Part shown: positions 48,694 through 58,624 of the stretch, piece by piece
Layout of the letters: every line of letters begins with the position of its first letter
How positions within the stretch are numbered: position 1 is the stretch's first letter
NCBI GenBank assembly: GCA_013041745.1
Contig: JABDRN010000018.1
Coordinates: forward strand, 17,170 to 81,169
Origin: Gammaproteobacteria bacterium
GTDB lineage: Bacteria; Pseudomonadota; Gammaproteobacteria; SZUA-229
DNA: 64,000 nt
Direction: 5' to 3'
The notes under the pieces: generated by a model
Databases searched by the model: none
The model's input: only the letters and a program-made list of their open reading frames with translations
Told to the model about the DNA's origin: nothing
Position numbers and translations under genes: made by a program

Positions 48694-50151
48694 TTATTGC
48701 AGCGTAATGATACGAACCAGGTCTGTGCCGCCGGAACCATGCTGTAAATGACCGGCGGTGACGATCAGGATGTCGCCGCTGTCTGCATTCGTGATCTTTT
48801 TAGTCTGCTCGATAGCGAATTCGATGCGTGCATCATCGTTAGGCTCTCCTTCGTAGAGGGCGGTTATCACTCCCCAGTTCATCGAAAGTTTACGCGCGAC
48901 ACGCTGCGATGAGGTGACTGCCATGATCGGGCAGTCGGGACGGTATTTTGAGACCAGGCGTGAGGTAAAGCCGCTTTCGGTCAGGCTTATGATGGCAGCC
49001 GCTTTCAGGTTTTTTGCCATGCCGACAGAGGCCTGTCCGACGGCCTGGGTGACCACGTTCGCGGGGCTTGGCTTGATCTTTTGCAGATAACCGTAATCGT
49101 TTAGTGATGCTTCGGCGCGTAATGTGATAGTGGCCAGTGTTTGTATTGCCTCCAGTGGGTATTTTCCGACAGCGGTCTCACCTGATAACATCACTGCGGA
49201 TGTGCCGTCGAGTATGGCATTGGCGACATCGCTGGCCTCAGCACGGGTCGGTTTCGGATTATGTTCCATGGATGCCAGCATCTGGGTGGCCGTTATTACC
49301 GGCTTGCCATTACTCACCGTGGTGCGAATTATCTGCTTCTGTGTTGACGGGACGTCTGCCAGCGGCAGTTCAACGCCGAGGTCTCCACGTGCGACCATGA
49401 TACCGTCTGCCGCATCGACGATCTCTTCCAGGTTAGCAACGCCGGCCTTGTTCTCGATTTTAGCGATAATCGGGATAAGTGCGTCCTTTTCGATGAGGAT
49501 CTCACGCATCTTGTAGATGTCATCAGCAGTCTGTACGAACGATGCAGCGATGTAATCGACATCATTCTCGGCGGCGAAGCTAAGTTCTTTGACGATGTCC
49601 TCCCGGTTTTCCGGGCTGACAGCACTCATCGCCAGCTGTGTTTCAGGCAGGTTGACGCTCTTGCAGTTACCGAGCAGACCGCCATGGATGATCCGGCAGA
49701 TGATTACGCCGTCTTTCACTGTTTCCACTTCCAGCTCGATGGCGCCATCATCGAGCAGGATAGGTATGCCTTTACGCACCTCTTCGAAAAGCTTCTGATA
49801 GGTGATCGATACGCCATTGATATCACCAGGTCTGTCTTCTGTATAAAGGCTGAATAACTCGCCGGGTACCAGTGTCACGATACCGTCTTCAAGCAGCCCG
49901 GTACGTATCTCAATCCCCCGGGTGTCTATCATGATCGCTATATTTCTGCCGAGCTCGCTTGCAGCATGACGCAAGGTCAGGATCTGTTTGCTGTGATCAG
50001 CGTGAGTACCATGGGAAAGGTTTAAGCGCGCAACATTCATTCCTGCTTCGATCATCTCTTTGAGTAATTCCGGCGTATTGCATGCCGGCCCGATGGTGGC
50101 AACGATCTTTGTTTTTCTTACAGGTGTGTGACCGGACGTTGTATTATTCAT
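48694..50151 (-). CDS. pyk: Pyruvate kinase
   Basis: Makes pyruvate and ATP from phosphoenolpyruvate. VATIGPACNTPELL and NVARLNLSHG open the barrel, the catalytic Lys is in IIAKIENKAGV, and TRAEASDVANAILDGTSAVMLSGETAVGKYP is standard. The usual LDTKGPEIR reads MIDTRGIEIRTG. The ATG at 50151 gives 485 aa; a TTG at 50163 would add four residues. Confidence 0.93.
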   Translation of the reverse strand: MNNTTSGHTPVRKTKIVATIGPACNTPELLKEMIEAGMNVARLNLSHGTHADHSKQILTLRHAASELGRNIAIMIDTRGIEIRTGLLEDGIVTLVPGELFSLYTEDRPGDINGVSITYQKLFEEVRKGIPILLDDGAIELEVETVKDGVIICRIIHGGLLGNCKSVNLPETQLAMSAVSPENREDIVKELSFAAENDVDYIAASFVQTADDIYKMREILIEKDALIPIIAKIENKAGVANLEEIVDAADGIMVARGDLGVELPLADVPSTQKQIIRTTVSNGKPVITATQMLASMEHNPKPTRAEASDVANAILDGTSAVMLSGETAVGKYPLEAIQTLATITLRAEASLNDYGYLQKIKPSPANVVTQAVGQASVGMAKNLKAAAIISLTESGFTSRLVSKYRPDCPIMAVTSSQRVARKLSMNWGVITALYEGEPNDDARIEFAIEQTKKITNADSGDILIVTAGHLQHGSGGTDLVRIITLQ

Positions 50152-50284
50152 TTTTAGTGTCAATTCATTATTTTACGTAAAGGATTATGATTATGAACTT
50201 TCGTGAGGCTGACGCAATATACATTGTGGGTGAGTGCTGATTGTCAGCGGTCCGGCCGTTCAATGATATATACTTTATCTTCTT

Positions 50285-52597
50285 ATGCCTGTTACTTCCA
50301 ATCTTATGGCCTCCAGTACTGACCAATTTTATGCCATCATCCGTTTTCGCTGGCTGATCATCTTCATCAGTGTCCTGTTCTCTGTAGTCATGGCCGTGGG
50401 TATGCAGAACCTGGCTTTCAATCCGGATAGCAGAGTATTTTTTAGCAAGCAGAACCCGCAGCTGGTTGCCATGGAAGAGCTGGAAAATAGCTTCGTGAAA
50501 AATGAGAATATCTATATCGCATTACGGCCAAAGCAAGGCGATGTTTTTAATACGAAAACACTGGCTCTGGTCAAATCTCTGAGCGAAGCCTGCTGGCAGA
50601 TACCGTATTCGAGCCGAGTCGATTCTATTACCAATTTTCAGCACATGACAGTGATGGGAGATGATCTGTCGGTAGATGACCTGGTTACTGACGCTGAAGA
50701 TCTTAGCCAGCAGGAGATCGATGAGATCAGGCATGTGGTGTTGAATGAGCACGCCCTGGTGCACCACCTGATCAACCCGTCTGGTACTATCACCGGTATC
50801 AATATCAACCTGCTGAAACCGGGTAAATCATTGTCAGAGGTGCCGACAACGGTTGCCTATGTGAGGAACATGCTCGATGAGTTCAGGAGTGTGTATCCGC
50901 AGCATGATTTTTACCTCACCGGTTCGGTTCCTTTTGACCAGGTTTTCAGCCAGGTCAGCCAGGATGATAGTGCAACCCTTGTTCCCCTGATGTACCTGAT
51001 CATCATCGTCGGTGTCGGTTTGCTGTTACGTTCATTCTCGGCTTCCTTTGTCACCCTGATCGTGATCGGTATGTCCACGGTGGTTGCAATGGGTATGATG
51101 GGGCACATGGGTATGATGATCACCTCACCGACAGCCGTAGCACCGGTGATCATCATGACCCTGGCGATCGCCGACAGTGTCCATATCCTTGCAACAATGT
51201 TCAACGAGATGCGCCGTGGCCTGGATAAATACGCGGCGATCCAGGAAGCACTGCGTATCAATCTGAAACCGGTTTTTGTTACCAGTCTGACGACTGCCAT
51301 CGGTTTTCTCAGTATGAACAGCAGTGATGTACCGCCGTTTAGAGAATTGGGTAATGTGGTCGCCGTCGGAGTGCTCGCGGCGTTCGTATTTTCTGTGGTG
51401 CTGTTGCCGGCTATCATCGCGGTACTGCCAATACCGATAACAGTGCCAAAACAGGAAAAAGAATCACTCAGAGACCGTTTTGCAGAATTCGTGATCAATA
51501 ACAGGAAACGCCTGCTGTTCGGCAGTAGCATTGTCATGCTGCTTATCATGCTGGGAACATTTCGTATCGAACTCAATGACAATTTTATCGAGTACCTGGA
51601 TGAGAGTTACCAGATCCGGCTGGATACCGAACTGATCGCCAGCGAACAGGTAACCGGACTGGATATCATCGAATACTCAGTGAGCTCGGGACGCTCCGGC
51701 GGTATCAGTACACCAGAATACCTGGAAGGTCTGGATAAACTCGGCAAGTGGTTCGAACAACAGCCGGATGTGATGACCGTGGCGACTTTTGCTGACATCA
51801 TGAAGCGTCTCAACCAGAAGATGAACGGTGATGATCCGGATTATTATTTACCGCCGGATTCAGCCGAACTGGCAGCACAGTATCTGTTGCTGTATGAACT
51901 CTCACTACCCTACGGACTGGACCTGAATAACCGGATCGATATCGACAAATCTAAAACCCGGCTGACGGTGATAATGAAAAGGACCTCGGCTAAAAAGCTC
52001 CGACAGCTCGATGAGAGGGCGAGAGACTGGATGCAGCAGAACCTGCCTGCCAGCATGTATAGTTATGGCAGCGGACTATCGGTAGTTTTCGCCCATATCT
52101 CCAAGCGTAATATCGACACCATGCTGATCGGTATAAGCATCGCACTGGTTTTGATCTCGCTGATCCTGATCGTCGCTCTTGGCAGTGTTAAATACGGCCT
52201 GTTAAGCCTGGTGCCCAACCTTTTTCCAGCCATCCTCGCCTTTGGTGTCTGGGGTTATCTGCAGGGCCAGGTAGGCCTTGCTGTTGCCGTGGTAGCCGCA
52301 ATCTCGATCGGCGTGGTGGTTGATGATACCGTGCACTTTCTTACCAAATACCTGCTCGCCAGAAAAGAAAAGAACATGAGTCCGGCACAGGCGGTGAAGT
52401 ATTCATTCAATACGGTGGGTACAGCGATCGTGATTACTTCTATCGCGCTGGCAGCGGGCTTTGCCGTACTGGCCTTTTCCGGTTTCTATGTTAACTTCTC
52501 CATGGGGGTGCTGACAGTGATCGCAATCGTGTTTGCCCTGCTCACCGACTTTCTGTTTCTGCCACCGCTGCTTATTGCAGCTGATGAGGAAGAGTAG
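50285..52597 (+). CDS. MMPL/RND-family membrane transporter
   Basis: A 770-aa protein with the RND two-fold plan: TM1 (about 26-46), large periplasmic loop, five TMs (about 232-385), TM (about 412-430), second loop, then five more TMs (about 612-765). PVIIMTLAIADSVHI and VVDDTVHFLTKY are the central TM4/TM10 signatures. MMPL members export lipids, hopanoids or other hydrophobic compounds; the substrate is unknown here. No membrane fusion protein is nearby. Confidence 0.88.
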   Translation: MPVTSNLMASSTDQFYAIIRFRWLIIFISVLFSVVMAVGMQNLAFNPDSRVFFSKQNPQLVAMEELENSFVKNENIYIALRPKQGDVFNTKTLALVKSLSEACWQIPYSSRVDSITNFQHMTVMGDDLSVDDLVTDAEDLSQQEIDEIRHVVLNEHALVHHLINPSGTITGININLLKPGKSLSEVPTTVAYVRNMLDEFRSVYPQHDFYLTGSVPFDQVFSQVSQDDSATLVPLMYLIIIVGVGLLLRSFSASFVTLIVIGMSTVVAMGMMGHMGMMITSPTAVAPVIIMTLAIADSVHILATMFNEMRRGLDKYAAIQEALRINLKPVFVTSLTTAIGFLSMNSSDVPPFRELGNVVAVGVLAAFVFSVVLLPAIIAVLPIPITVPKQEKESLRDRFAEFVINNRKRLLFGSSIVMLLIMLGTFRIELNDNFIEYLDESYQIRLDTELIASEQVTGLDIIEYSVSSGRSGGISTPEYLEGLDKLGKWFEQQPDVMTVATFADIMKRLNQKMNGDDPDYYLPPDSAELAAQYLLLYELSLPYGLDLNNRIDIDKSKTRLTVIMKRTSAKKLRQLDERARDWMQQNLPASMYSYGSGLSVVFAHISKRNIDTMLIGISIALVLISLILIVALGSVKYGLLSLVPNLFPAILAFGVWGYLQGQVGLAVAVVAAISIGVVVDDTVHFLTKYLLARKEKNMSPAQAVKYSFNTVGTAIVITSIALAAGFAVLAFSGFYVNFSMGVLTVIAIVFALLTDFLFLPPLLIAADEEE

Positions 52598-52651
52598 TCT
52601 GTTCTCTGTCGGTTTTTCATGAGTCTTTATATCGACGTTTTGCCCGAGAGG

Positions 52652-52718
52652 TATCGCGCTTTGCAAAGCGCTCCTACGGATATGAGCTCTCGTGTAGCAG
52701 CGGAATTTATTCCGCGAT
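52652..52718. repeat. REP-like inverted pair after the MMPL gene
   Basis: Two elements face each other. The first (around 52652-52678) contains the 16-nt palindrome GCGCTTTGCAAAGCGC (52656-52671); the second (around 52693-52718) contains GCGGAA/TTCCGC (52700-52705 and 52710-52715). Both show GTAG-AGCG ... CGCGAT ends in opposite orientation, the form of the dispersed GTAGGAGCGG...CCGCGAT repeats common in gammaproteobacteria. Confidence 0.65.
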
Positions 52719-52766
52719 CAGTCATTAATAATTATTACATTTATTTTTCGAAAACACAGGCAATAA

Positions 52767-52793
52767 AAAAGCACCGGATAGAGGTGCTTTTTA
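52767..52793. terminator. Bidirectional terminator between MMPL gene and folE2
   Basis: AAAAAGCACC (52767-52776) pairs with GGTGCTTTTT (52784-52793) over a 7-nt loop. It lies between convergent genes and shares 19 nt (52758-52776) with the terminator at 48042-48086. Confidence 0.85.
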
Positions 52794-52818
52794 TCTAAAA
52801 CTTATAAGTTGAAAAAGA

Positions 52819-53616
52819 CTATCGCGTTTTCTCGATCAGCGCATAGGCTGAGTGATTGTGGATAGACTCGAAGTTTTCTGATTCGACGGTATAGGCCTGG
52901 ATACGTTCATCGATGTTGAGCTGGTGGGCGATATCACGGACCATGTCTTCGACAAACTTTGGATTATCATAGGCGCGCTCGGTAACGACCTTTTCATCAG
53001 GACGCTTCAACAGGCCATATAATTCACAGGATGCCTGGGCTTCGACCAAATCGATGATTTCCTCGATCCAGATGAAGTCTTCTGTCTCGACATTGACAGT
53101 TACGTGCGAGCGCTGATTGTGCGCACCGCGGTCAGAAATCTTTTTCGAGCATGGGCACAGGCTGGTAACAGGCACAACGACTTTAAGATTGATTATGTTC
53201 TGATTATCTTTGCGTTCGCCGATAAAGGTGACTTCATAATCGAGCAGGCTCTGCACGCCGGATGCAGGTGCCGTCTTATTGATGAAGAAGTGGAAGGTCA
53301 TCTCGATGTGTCCGACCTCTGCATCCAGCAGGCTGGTCATCTCGGTCAACATGACTTTGAAGGAATCGACCGTGATCTCCCATTCATGGTTGTTGAGAAT
53401 CTCAACAAAACGCGACATGTGTGTGCCTTTGAACTCATGGGGCAGGGCGACATACATGTTGAAATTTGCGATGGTATGCTGGATCTGACCGGCACGGTCT
53501 TTAACCTGTACCGGATGGCGGATATCTTTGATGCCAACTTTATTGATCGCTATCGCGCGCGTGTCCTGGCTGTTCTGAACATCAGGTAATGTGCTGGTTT
53601 GAGCTTGTTTATTCAT
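52819..53616 (-). CDS. folE2: GTP cyclohydrolase FolE2 (type IB)
   Basis: Makes 7,8-dihydroneopterin triphosphate from GTP; type IB enzymes can use metals other than zinc. The ATG at 53616 gives [20 protein letters not shown]; seven more residues would be needed for the longer start. [23 protein letters not shown] is the active-site segment. Length 265 aa. It overlaps the end of queD by 8 bp, which suggests coupled translation. Confidence 0.93.
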   Translation of the reverse strand: MNKQAQTSTLPDVQNSQDTRAIAINKVGIKDIRHPVQVKDRAGQIQHTIANFNMYVALPHEFKGTHMSRFVEILNNHEWEITVDSFKVMLTEMTSLLDAEVGHIEMTFHFFINKTAPASGVQSLLDYEVTFIGERKDNQNIINLKVVVPVTSLCPCSKKISDRGAHNQRSHVTVNVETEDFIWIEEIIDLVEAQASCELYGLLKRPDEKVVTERAYDNPKFVEDMVRDIAHQLNIDERIQAYTVESENFESIHNHSAYALIEKTR

Positions 53617-53995
53617 TTTCTTCACTGTAGCGCACACAGGCGCGTTCGGTTTCCCATAAGGTAAGTGCTGTCACCTTGATTGAGTCACTGTTTATACGGG
53701 CAGAAATTTCTTTGTACATGTAAGCTGCAATGTTTTCTGCCGTTGGATTAACGTTTTTAAACGGTTCAAGATCGTTCAGGTATTGATGATCTAATCGTCC
53801 GCCCACCTCTCTGGCAGCCTGCTTCATCACTTTAAAATCGACACCCATGCCGATATCGTCAAGTTGTGTTGCCACGGCTTCCAGCTCAACTTTCCAGTTG
53901 TGCCCATGCATGCGGCTACATGCACCGGGATAATCTCTTAATGTATGAGCTGACGCAAAATCTGTGACGACTTTGAGCTGGTAGCGAGCTGTCAT
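53609..53995 (-). CDS. queD: 6-carboxytetrahydropterin synthase QueD
   Basis: Converts dihydroneopterin triphosphate to 6-carboxy-tetrahydropterin for queuosine. The zinc-binding His are in FASAHTL and RMHGHNW, and the catalytic Cys is in GACSRMHGH. The LDHQYLND segment is typical. Length 128 aa. Its product pathway uses the product of the overlapping folE2. Confidence 0.9.
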   Translation of the reverse strand: MTARYQLKVVTDFASAHTLRDYPGACSRMHGHNWKVELEAVATQLDDIGMGVDFKVMKQAAREVGGRLDHQYLNDLEPFKNVNPTAENIAAYMYKEISARINSDSIKVTALTLWETERACVRYSEENE

Positions 53996-54051
53996 TATTC
54001 GTTGCCTAAATAATACCTGAGTAAAACAGTAGGGATTTTATCCTGTTTCGC

Positions 54052-55959
54052 CTATATAAGCAATTCCTTAACTCGTCTCTGAACCGTATTCAAAATACCG
54101 GATTTATCCAGGTTCCACTCAGCCAGCAGTTCGCCAGGCTGGCCGTGACTGATGAATTTATCAGGAAAACCTATCTGTAGCAGCTTGCCTGGCAGGTTCT
54201 GCTGGTTGAGATACTCAGAAACTGCGCTTCCCGCGCCGCCTGCGATAGCGTTTTCTTCGATGGTAACCAGTAACTCATGTTGCTCCCATGCTTTTTTGAT
54301 GGTGTCGGTATCCAGCGGTTTTACGAACCGCATACTGTAAACGCTGGCATCGATTTCTTCGGCGACTTCCCGGGCAGTGGCTAGCAGGGTGCCAAAGACC
54401 AGCAAGGCAACCTTGTTTCCCTGCCGGACTTGTTCGGCCTGGCCAAATGGCAGAGCTTTGAGTTCAGCTTTTCTTTGTTTATCGCTATCAGCCGCATCAT
54501 CTTTGTTGACGCTTATGGCTGAGCCGCGTGGATAGCGTACGGCACTGGGCCCATCGTGCAGGAATGCAGTGGTCAGCAGGCCCTGGCATTCTGCATCATC
54601 AGCCGGTGTCATGATCACCATATTGGGTATACAGCGCATGAAGCTGATGTCATAAGCACCGGTATGTGTCGGGCCGTCGGCACCGACGATGCCGGCGCGG
54701 TCGATGGCGAACATCACTGGCAGGTTCTGTATTGCAACGTCATGAATGAACTGATCATATGCGCGTTGTAAAAAAGTAGAGTAGATGGCGACGACTGGTT
54801 TTAAGCCATCACAAGCCATACCTGCAGCGAGTGTCACCGCATGCTGCTCTGCAATGCCTACATCGAAGTATCGCTGCGGAAAGCGTTGTGAGAATTCGAC
54901 CAGCCCGGAGCCCTCGCGCATAGCGGGGGTAATACCGATGAGCCGCTCATCCTGATGTGCCATGTCACATAACCATTGCCCGAATATCTCGGTAAAACTT
55001 GGATTCTTGCTGGTATCGGCAGCATGCGATTTGCCGGTGCTAAGGTCAAAAGCGCTGACCCCATGGTATTTTACCGGGGCATCTTCGGCCGGGAAGTAGC
55101 CTTTACCTTTCTGCGTCTTGATGTGCAGTAAACGCGGACCGCTCTGCTGGTTGATATTCTTTAAAACAGGGACCAGGGTATCGAGATCGTGACCATCCAC
55201 CGGGCCAAAATAATTGAAGCCAAGCTCTTCGAACAGGGTGCCGGGTGCGATCATACCTTTGACATGCTCCTCGGTGCGTCTTGCCAGCTCGAATGCGGGT
55301 GGAATATTTTCCAGTACTCTCTTGCTGCCTTCACGCAGTGATGAAAACAGGTCGCCAGATAAAAGGCGGGTAAGGTGATTTGACAGTGCGCCCACGTTCG
55401 GTGAGATCGACATATCGTTATCGTTGAGGATCACCAGCAAGTTGGCATCGGTGTCGCCCGCATGATTAAGCGCTTCAAATGCCATGCCGGCAGTCATGGC
55501 ACCATCGCCGATGACAGCGATGCAGTCACGGTTTTCGTTATTTTTCCTGGCAGCGATACTCATGCCCAGGGCTGCAGCAATCGAGGTGCTGGAGTGTCCG
55601 GTACCAAAGCTGTCATATTCGCTCTCTTCACGCTTTGGAAATCCGGCAATGCCGTCTCTCTGGCGTAGACCGGCCATCTTTTCGCGGCGTCCGGTAAGTA
55701 TCTTGTGAGGATAGGTCTGGTGGCCGACATCCCAAACCAGGCGGTCATACGGGGTATTGAATACGTAATGCAGTGCTACCGTCAGCTCAACAGTGCCGAG
55801 GCCGGCTGACAGGTGGCCACCTGTAGAAGAAACGCTCTCCAGCAGGAACTCGCGTAACTGGTGTGCAAGCTCCTTAAGTTGCGGGCTGCTGAGTTTGCGA
55901 ACGTCTGCAGGTGAATGTATCGACTCCAGCAGTGACCGGTTGGCTTTAGAAGAAGGCAT
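54052..55959 (-). CDS. dxs: 1-deoxy-D-xylulose-5-phosphate synthase
   Basis: A TPP enzyme that condenses pyruvate and glyceraldehyde 3-phosphate, the entry of the MEP isoprenoid pathway. The TPP motif is [18 protein letters not shown]...NDND, the C-terminal half has [15 protein letters not shown] and the terminal transketolase domain. Length 635 aa. Followed upstream by ispA and xseB on the same strand, the standard gammaproteobacterial set. Confidence 0.97.
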   Translation of the reverse strand: MPSSKANRSLLESIHSPADVRKLSSPQLKELAHQLREFLLESVSSTGGHLSAGLGTVELTVALHYVFNTPYDRLVWDVGHQTYPHKILTGRREKMAGLRQRDGIAGFPKREESEYDSFGTGHSSTSIAAALGMSIAARKNNENRDCIAVIGDGAMTAGMAFEALNHAGDTDANLLVILNDNDMSISPNVGALSNHLTRLLSGDLFSSLREGSKRVLENIPPAFELARRTEEHVKGMIAPGTLFEELGFNYFGPVDGHDLDTLVPVLKNINQQSGPRLLHIKTQKGKGYFPAEDAPVKYHGVSAFDLSTGKSHAADTSKNPSFTEIFGQWLCDMAHQDERLIGITPAMREGSGLVEFSQRFPQRYFDVGIAEQHAVTLAAGMACDGLKPVVAIYSTFLQRAYDQFIHDVAIQNLPVMFAIDRAGIVGADGPTHTGAYDISFMRCIPNMVIMTPADDAECQGLLTTAFLHDGPSAVRYPRGSAISVNKDDAADSDKQRKAELKALPFGQAEQVRQGNKVALLVFGTLLATAREVAEEIDASVYSMRFVKPLDTDTIKKAWEQHELLVTIEENAIAGGAGSAVSEYLNQQNLPGKLLQIGFPDKFISHGQPGELLAEWNLDKSGILNTVQRRVKELLI

Positions 55960-56015
55960 TAGAAGAAGGTGTTGACCAGACGATGATTATAGGGAAATAG
56001 TTGATATTGATCTCT

Positions 56016-56912
56016 TTAATACTGTCTCTCGACGATATATGCAGATAACTGGCGTAGACTATCGGCTTTTTCGTCCAGTGGTTCAAGTATTTTTAGCGCC
56101 AGCTCATGTTGCTGCATAGCTCGCTGACGTGATTCTTCGACACCGAGGATCGCCGGAAAGGTCGGTTTTTCCTGTGCCTGATCTGATCCCTGCGGTTTAC
56201 CCAGGGTTTCTGTGTCACCGATAACATCGAGGATGTCGTCCTGTATCTGAAATGATAGCCCGATACAGAGAGCGTAATCACTGAGCATCTTTAGCTCTTC
56301 TTCACTGATGTCCTGCTTGCACATGCCGCCCAGCAGTATGCTGGCACGGATCAGGGCGCCGGTCTTAAGTTGGTGCATGTGTTCCAGCTGTGCCAGCGTC
56401 AGCTGCTTGCCGACAGAGGCCAGGTCGACTGCCTGACCGCCGGCCATGCCATGTGCGCCACTGGCTTCGGTTAACAGGCTTAGCATGCCGATGCGATGGT
56501 CCGGTGTCAGCTCCTCGTGATCATCTTTGGCCAGGATCTCATAGGCCAGCGCCTGTAGCGCATCACCAGCCAGCATGGCAGTGGCTTCATCAAATGCTTT
56601 GTGGCAGGTGGGTCGGCCGCGTCGCAGGTCATCATCATCCATCGCTGGCAGGTCATCATGGATCAGTGAATAAGCATGTATCATCTCAACAGCACAGGCA
56701 GGGATGTCAAGCAGGTCAGTGGAAACACCCATGGCTTCTCCGGCAGCATACACCATGGCGGGTCGAATTCGTTTGCCGCCACCTATGACAGAATATCTGA
56801 TGGCTTCTGCCAGGTTATGTTCCGGCGGATCATCATTCGGAAGATATTTATCTAAGGCAGCATTAACTCGGTCCTGGTAAGTATTCAGGCGGGGTTGAAA
56901 TTCGTGAGGCAT
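56016..56912 (-). CDS. ispA: (2E,6E)-farnesyl diphosphate synthase
   Basis: Condenses IPP with DMAPP and GPP. The first Asp-rich motif lies in LIHDDLPAMDDDDLRRGRPTCHK and the second in FQIQDDILDVIGD. The ATG at 56912 gives 298 aa, the usual length; an upstream ATG at 56960 would add 16 residues and overlap xseB. Located between dxs and xseB. Confidence 0.95.
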   Translation of the reverse strand: MPHEFQPRLNTYQDRVNAALDKYLPNDDPPEHNLAEAIRYSVIGGGKRIRPAMVYAAGEAMGVSTDLLDIPACAVEMIHAYSLIHDDLPAMDDDDLRRGRPTCHKAFDEATAMLAGDALQALAYEILAKDDHEELTPDHRIGMLSLLTEASGAHGMAGGQAVDLASVGKQLTLAQLEHMHQLKTGALIRASILLGGMCKQDISEEELKMLSDYALCIGLSFQIQDDILDVIGDTETLGKPQGSDQAQEKPTFPAILGVEESRQRAMQQHELALKILEPLDEKADSLRQLSAYIVERQY

Positions 56913-56956
56913 TAGTGTGTTTTTCGTGTCGTGTCCCGGTGGGAAGTACGAAGCTG

Positions 56957-57187
56957 TCAATCATCCAGCTCTATGTCTTGTTCGAGTAGCTTGCCGTTTT
57001 TTTCGACCAGCTGCTTGATCTTCAATTCGGCATTCTGCAGCGCCTGCTGACATTCAGAACTTAATGCAATACCTTTTTCGAACCGTTTCAGCGATTCTTC
57101 CAGGCTAAGATTGCCTTGCTCCATATCCTCTACCAGGGCTTCGAGTTCGGTTAGTGCTTTTTCGAAATTTGGGGTCTTTTTAGCCAT
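56957..57187 (-). CDS. xseB: Exodeoxyribonuclease VII small subunit
   Basis: A 76-aa helical subunit. FEKALTELEALVEDMEQGNLSLEESLKRFEKG is the family signature. The ATG at 57187 (MAKKTPNFE) is preferred over 57202. Pairs with XseA, which is not in the window. Confidence 0.94.
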   Translation of the reverse strand: MAKKTPNFEKALTELEALVEDMEQGNLSLEESLKRFEKGIALSSECQQALQNAELKIKQLVEKNGKLLEQDIELDD

Positions 57188-57251
57188 AGCGCATTTTAGC
57201 AAAAAAAGTCTTTGTTGGTTGCTTTCGAGTGTAAGAAAAGCGTTTCGCTAT

Positions 57252-58622
57252 CTAAAGTGAAATGGCGGTTTCGATCAATTCGCTGACGCGCTGTATTGCG
57301 ATGATGTTCAGGCCTTCTATGGTTTCACCTTTTCTCGGGTTATTCGCTTTCGGGATGATGGCGGTTTTGAAGCCATGCTTGGCAGCTTCGCGTAACCGTT
57401 CCTGGCCGTTGGGTACCGGGCGTAACTCACCGGCGAGGCCGACTTCACCAAAGGTGAATACATCATTGGGTAAAGGCTTGTCACGAAAACTTGATAACGC
57501 GGCGAGCATCAGTGCACTGTCTGCCGAGGTTTCGGTGAGACGTACACCGCCGACGATGTTGATGAATACGTCCTGATCGAACATGGCTATACCGGCGTGC
57601 CGATGCATCACGGCGAGCAGCATATTCAGTCGGTTCGGGTCGAGGCCGAGACAGACTCGGCGTGGATTGTTACTGTGGCTGTCATCGACCAGTGCCTGTA
57701 ACTCGATGAGCAGCGGACGGCTGCCTTCACGGGTTACGGTGATGATGCTGCCGGGCACTGGCTGTTCGTGGCGTGACAGGAATATCGCAGATGGATTGCT
57801 GACGGTTTTCAGGCCTTCGTCGGTCATGGCGAAGATACCCAGTTCGTTGACTGCACCGAAGCGATTTTTGATGGCGCGGATCATGCGGTAACGTTCGCCG
57901 GGATCACCCTCGAAATACAGTACCGTATCTACCATATGTTCGAGTACCCGCGGGCCAGCGAGGGTGCCTTCTTTGGTGACATGTCCGACCAGGAATAAGG
58001 CTGTTCCCGTCTGCTTGGCGAAGCGTACCAGCTGGGCGGCACTCTCTCGCACCTGTGCGACGGCACCGGGTGCAGACTGTAATGCTTCGGTGTAAATGGT
58101 CTGGATGGAATCGATCACTATCACTTTCGGCAGCTGCTCACTGGCAAGGGTGATGATGTTTTCAACACAGGTTTCGGACAGCAGTTTTAATCCTTTATCT
58201 TCAAGACCGAGGCGGTGCGCACGCAGGCTGACCTGTTGCAGTGATTCTTCGCCGGTGACATATAAGCAGGGCAGTGTCTCGCTCAGGCTGGCCAGTGTCT
58301 GTGTCAGCAGAGTAGATTTGCCGATGCCGGGATCACCGCCGATAAGGGTGACGGAACCATGTACCAGGCCGCCACCGAGCACGCGGTCAAGTTCACTGAT
58401 ACGGGTAGCAGTACGCATCTCAGCGTGCATTTCGATATCTTCCAGTGCCTGGATTTTTGCCTGCCCCTTCTTGCCGGCAAATCCCTGCCGGGTATTGGTG
58501 GTGATGGCAGTGATGGTTTCACTCATGGTATTCCATTCGCCGCAGTCACTGCACTGGCCGGCCCATTTTGAGTGGCTGGCACCGCAGGAGGTGCAACTGT
58601 ACTGTATTTTTGCTTTTGCCAT
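57252..58622 (-). CDS. radA: DNA repair protein RadA
   Basis: A RecA-like branch-migration ATPase. The zinc finger is CTSCGASHSKWAGQCSDCGEW (about 10-30), Walker A is GGDPGIGKST (about 94-103), the KNRFG motif is in AIKNRFGAVNELG, and the C-terminal Lon-protease-like domain follows. Length 456 aa. It starts 2 bp after the stop of the CorC-like gene. Confidence 0.96.
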   Translation of the reverse strand: MAKAKIQYSCTSCGASHSKWAGQCSDCGEWNTMSETITAITTNTRQGFAGKKGQAKIQALEDIEMHAEMRTATRISELDRVLGGGLVHGSVTLIGGDPGIGKSTLLTQTLASLSETLPCLYVTGEESLQQVSLRAHRLGLEDKGLKLLSETCVENIITLASEQLPKVIVIDSIQTIYTEALQSAPGAVAQVRESAAQLVRFAKQTGTALFLVGHVTKEGTLAGPRVLEHMVDTVLYFEGDPGERYRMIRAIKNRFGAVNELGIFAMTDEGLKTVSNPSAIFLSRHEQPVPGSIITVTREGSRPLLIELQALVDDSHSNNPRRVCLGLDPNRLNMLLAVMHRHAGIAMFDQDVFINIVGGVRLTETSADSALMLAALSSFRDKPLPNDVFTFGEVGLAGELRPVPNGQERLREAAKHGFKTAIIPKANNPRKGETIEGLNIIAIQRVSELIETAISL

Positions 58623-58624
58623 GG

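Noticed and set aside
50911..51582. 223-codon minus-strand open frame inside the MMPL gene
   Set aside because: Antisense shadow of a membrane-protein gene; no recognisable domain.
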